Assembly (NCBI GenBank): GCA_006227085.1
Contig: SBFY01000147.1
Span: 1-13,621 of the forward strand
Source of the DNA: Gammaproteobacteria bacterium
Lineage (GTDB): Bacteria; Pseudomonadota; Gammaproteobacteria; Pseudomonadales; M0112
DNA length: 13,621 nt
Reading direction: 5' to 3'
A program made the position numbers and the translations under genes. The stretch's first letter is position 1. The number at the start of each line of letters is the position of its first letter. Below, piece by piece: positions 13,106 through 13,621 of the stretch. Below the pieces are notes generated by a model that saw only the letters and a list, made by a program, of their open reading frames with translations, was not told where the DNA came from and made no database searches.

Positions 13106-13621
13106 TGATGTATCGCAACAAATGGAATAAAAGCCTAACAAAGAATGTAATTCTATCCTTAAGCGCCGCTATTTTTCTGTCGATTACTGGGAATGCTTTT
13201 TCTGATGAAATTCCAAATGACTGTCGTTATGAAAACGTAGTCATGCAAAATTTTTCTGATATGAGCAATAAAAACTTTAAATGTAAATTTATAAAAAAGG
13301 TAGTCGTAATTTTTCGATTTTTTAGAAAAAATGGAGAACCGATATTATTACTTGATGGGTTTTCGGGTAAAGAATTACATAAAATTAGAGAGGGATTGAA
13401 GTCTGATTTGAAGTCTAGAATTGAAAGTCATCTGGAAGGTAAAGATGTTGATGCAACTGTTGATTTGTTTTTTAATCATACACCATTTCCATTGAGCGAC
13501 GACATGGTTGTCTTATCTATAGGCGTGTTTTTTTCCGGTAAAAAAATTTCTCTTGATAAAGGAAGTGCGGCAATCATTGCCGATAGAATTTTTAGTGAAA
13601 ATTATCCAAATGCTTATGGCG
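13105..13621 (+). CDS. Secreted protein of unknown function (partial, A+T-rich)
   Basis: An open frame of 172 codons without a stop that runs off the right edge. ATG at 13105 and 13108 are adjacent in frame; GAGGGAGAG (13093-13101) lies close upstream. Residues 1-33 look like a Sec signal peptide: basic start (YRNKWNKSLTK), hydrophobic core (NVILSLSAAIFLSI), then TGNAFS before DEIPNDC. The mature part is charged and mixed alpha/beta, with two cysteines (C40, C60) that could form a disulfide. I recognise no family. G+C is about one third by eye, against clearly more than half in the other genes, which argues for horizontal transfer. Overlap with the hlyD remnant stop suggests it was the next gene of a type I secretion operon. 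Confidence 0.7.
   Translation, partial: MMYRNKWNKSLTKNVILSLSAAIFLSITGNAFSDEIPNDCRYENVVMQNFSDMSNKNFKCKFIKKVVVIFRFFRKNGEPILLLDGFSGKELHKIREGLKSDLKSRIESHLEGKDVDATVDLFFNHTPFPLSDDMVVLSIGVFFSGKKISLDKGSAAIIADRIFSENYPNAYG

Overview
The window looks like a gammaproteobacterial chromosome of moderately high G+C, probably of the Pseudomonadales/Oceanospirillales type. This is inferred from the kinds of genes, from the gene order topA - small conserved genes - sulA-like gene (recalled as a Pseudomonas-like arrangement), from a textbook LexA box, and from NtrC/sigma-54-type control signals. No rRNA, tRNA, CRISPR array or intact transposase is visible.

Left part (1-5767). A membrane-anchored 7TMR-DISM/GGDEF diguanylate cyclase (+) converges on, and slightly overlaps, a four-gene minus-strand operon. 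That operon reads two hotdog-fold thioesterases, an AraC-type regulator and a TrmH/SpoU-family rRNA 2'-O-methyltransferase, with every junction overlapping (4, 4 and 23 bp). Divergent from it is a membrane-anchored SGNH hydrolase with a probable GTG start.

Middle (5768-10763). A solo ammonium transporter is preceded by three NtrC-like dyads and a candidate sigma-54 promoter, so it is probably nitrogen-regulated. A strong intrinsic terminator follows, and its T-tract ends exactly at the ATG of a small glutaredoxin-like protein. Next are a UspA-type universal stress protein (-) and, divergently, topA with a good sigma-70 promoter.

Right part (10764-12888). topA is followed by a DUF6586-like gene and an 81-aa conserved-type small protein, which meet a minus-strand SulA-like SOS cell-division inhibitor across a perfect 12-bp hairpin. 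The sulA-like promoter carries a perfect LexA box over its -10. Divergent from it is a vapBC toxin-antitoxin operon with a perfect 12-bp-arm palindromic operator.

Right edge (12889-13621). The composition changes sharply. After a 79-bp imperfect inverted repeat comes a short, doubly frameshifted remnant of the C-terminus of an HlyD-type type I secretion adaptor. Its stop codon overlaps the start of an A+T-rich gene for a secreted protein of unknown function that runs off the window. This edge is the clearest accessory, rearranged region: vapBC, a repeat-bounded junction, and the debris of a type I secretion operon with a possible cargo or accessory gene.
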